Shown piece after piece: positions 63,308 through 64,000 of a DNA stretch of 64,000 bases. Every line of letters begins with the position of its first letter. Position 1 is the first letter of the stretch. The position numbers and the translations under genes were made by a program. This DNA is from Spirochaetales bacterium (lineage in GTDB: Bacteria > Spirochaetota > Spirochaetia > DAHUYW01): contig DAHUYW010000007.1 in the NCBI GenBank assembly GCA_027306915.1, positions 1-64,000 on the forward strand, written 5' to 3'. The notes beneath the pieces were generated by a model. It saw only the letters and a list, made by a program, of their open reading frames with translations, ran no database searches and had not been told where the DNA came from.

Positions 63308-64000
63308 TCAGTAGCGGTACTGCGGCGCGACGTATGCCTCTCGCTCGCCGTAGGGCACCCGAATTGGAGCCTGCAGCTTGTCGCGAAGACTGCGCACGTA
63401 ATTGCGAATGTTGTGCTCCCGGAGGAGCGTCTTGAGGCCGGCAAGAGTGAGGTTGTCGACAAGCGCCCCCGGAAGCGGCGCCCGGCTCCCGTCGCGGTCA
63501 CGGATCGCATAGTAGGATCCCTCAAGAAGGTCGACCTCCTCGCCGAACTGCACGTAGGGGTTCTCCCGGTAGAACATGTTCGCGGGGGGGAGGAGGGCGA
63601 CCGGATCGTTCTCGTCGACGACACGCAGTAGCGGAAGGTAGGCGTAGCGGGCGGCTCCCGCCGCGTCGGTCACCTTGGGCTGGCCGAAGGTAATCACCTG
63701 CTGCACGTGATAGCCGTCCTTCGAAAGGAGCATGGCAAGGATGAGGGCCTCGGCGGCTCCAAGCGACTGTCCCGAGACCCGCAGCGAGTAACTGCGATTG
63801 AGGAGGGGCTTGATGCTCCGATAGAGGGCAAGCGCCATGAGCTCGAAGCCGTGGTGAACCCAAATGCCGAGCTTCGGGTTGTACTCTTTCCGGAAGCGCA
63901 AGTCATAGAGCAGGTTGCGAAGATTGGTCGTCCCGCGCACCGCAATCTCCTGCACCTTTTGCGGGTCGATCGTTCCGACGAGGTAGCGATTGTTCGTCTT
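63308..64000 (-). CDS. Class 3 lipase-type alpha/beta hydrolase (5' end beyond the window)
   Basis: At least 230 residues, cut by the right edge. VRGTTNLRNLLYDLRF and VHHGFELMAL precede the nucleophile elbow SLRVSGQSLGAAEALILAML (GxSxG with catalytic Ser), then ITFGQPKVTDAAGA and catalytic Asp region RVVDENDPVALLPP, all in class 3 lipase order. A His near the end (LREHNIRNYVRSL) would finish the triad. Frame is open through to 64000, so the GTG codons inside are not taken as the start. Substrate: a lipid or ester; localisation depends on the missing N-terminus. Confidence 0.85.
   Translation of the reverse strand, partial: KTNNRYLVGTIDPQKVQEIAVRGTTNLRNLLYDLRFRKEYNPKLGIWVHHGFELMALALYRSIKPLLNRSYSLRVSGQSLGAAEALILAMLLSKDGYHVQQVITFGQPKVTDAAGAARYAYLPLLRVVDENDPVALLPPANMFYRENPYVQFGEEVDLLEGSYYAIRDRDGSRAPLPGALVDNLTLAGLKTLLREHNIRNYVRSLRDKLQAPIRVPYGEREAYVAPQYRY

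Overview
The window is GC-rich chromosomal DNA from a bacterium that I judge to be a spirochaete. The evidence is indirect. One sugar-binding protein has a signal peptide ending in the FAGGQKE style common in spirochaetes. There are ATPase-fold modules fused to HDOD and cyclic-nucleotide-binding domains, a DUF2089 gene, and a small membrane protein behind lspA. No rRNA operon, phage, insertion sequence or CRISPR array is visible. Genes are dense, on both strands, and no gap without a gene exceeds about 300 bp.

Layout. 1-9.5 kb: end of an ECF sigma gene with a membrane-protein partner, uvrC, a GMC oxidoreductase with a ferredoxin-like cysteine cluster, an HDOD/ATPase-fold protein, a Nif3-like protein, lspA and a 547-residue orphan protein. 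9.6-16.1 kb: tRNA-Ala(GGC) and an addB-addA pair. 16.2-24.2 kb: ROK protein, GAF/HD-GYP phosphodiesterase, fabH, ATPase-fold/cNMP-binding protein, guanine-deaminase-like enzyme and pckA. 24.4-33.1 kb: GNAT-fold protein, then a LacI-type regulator with a beta-galactoside operon (binding lipoprotein, two permeases, GH2 beta-galactosidase) behind a near-consensus promoter and a palindromic operator. 33.1-36.5 kb: SHOCT-like and DUF2089 genes and an MFS transporter fused to HEAT repeats. 36.7-49.4 kb: mostly redox and sugar-acid enzymes (aldo/keto reductase, quinone reductase, two 2-hydroxyacid dehydrogenases, Dus, SDR, steroid 5-alpha-reductase homologue, SGNH hydrolase, mutarotase-fold protein, HIBADH-type enzyme, FGGY kinase). 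49.6-58.5 kb: a second sugar locus made of a broken GH10 xylanase, a soluble histidine kinase with a LacI-type sugar-binding sensor, its NarL-type regulator, a binding protein, two permeases and a GH3 glycosidase of beta-xylosidase type. 58.6-64 kb: a MarR-controlled detoxification locus (Zn-alcohol dehydrogenase, nitroreductase, DHA2 efflux pump, divergent SDR) and a class 3 lipase cut by the window end.

How the genes work together. Both sugar loci encode a binding protein and two permeases but no ATPase, so they probably borrow a shared ATPase encoded elsewhere. They are regulated by two different uses of the same periplasmic-binding fold: a DNA-binding LacI repressor in one, and the sensor of a cytoplasmic two-component kinase in the other. 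In both, a strong stem-loop sits exactly between the binding-protein gene and the first permease, which suggests differential mRNA stability.

Transcription signals are readable. Many start sites carry TTGACA/TATAAT-like boxes spaced 16-18 bp. At least six genes have a -10 box ending only 5-8 nt before the start codon, which points to leaderless mRNAs. Hairpins at gene ends lack U-tracts.
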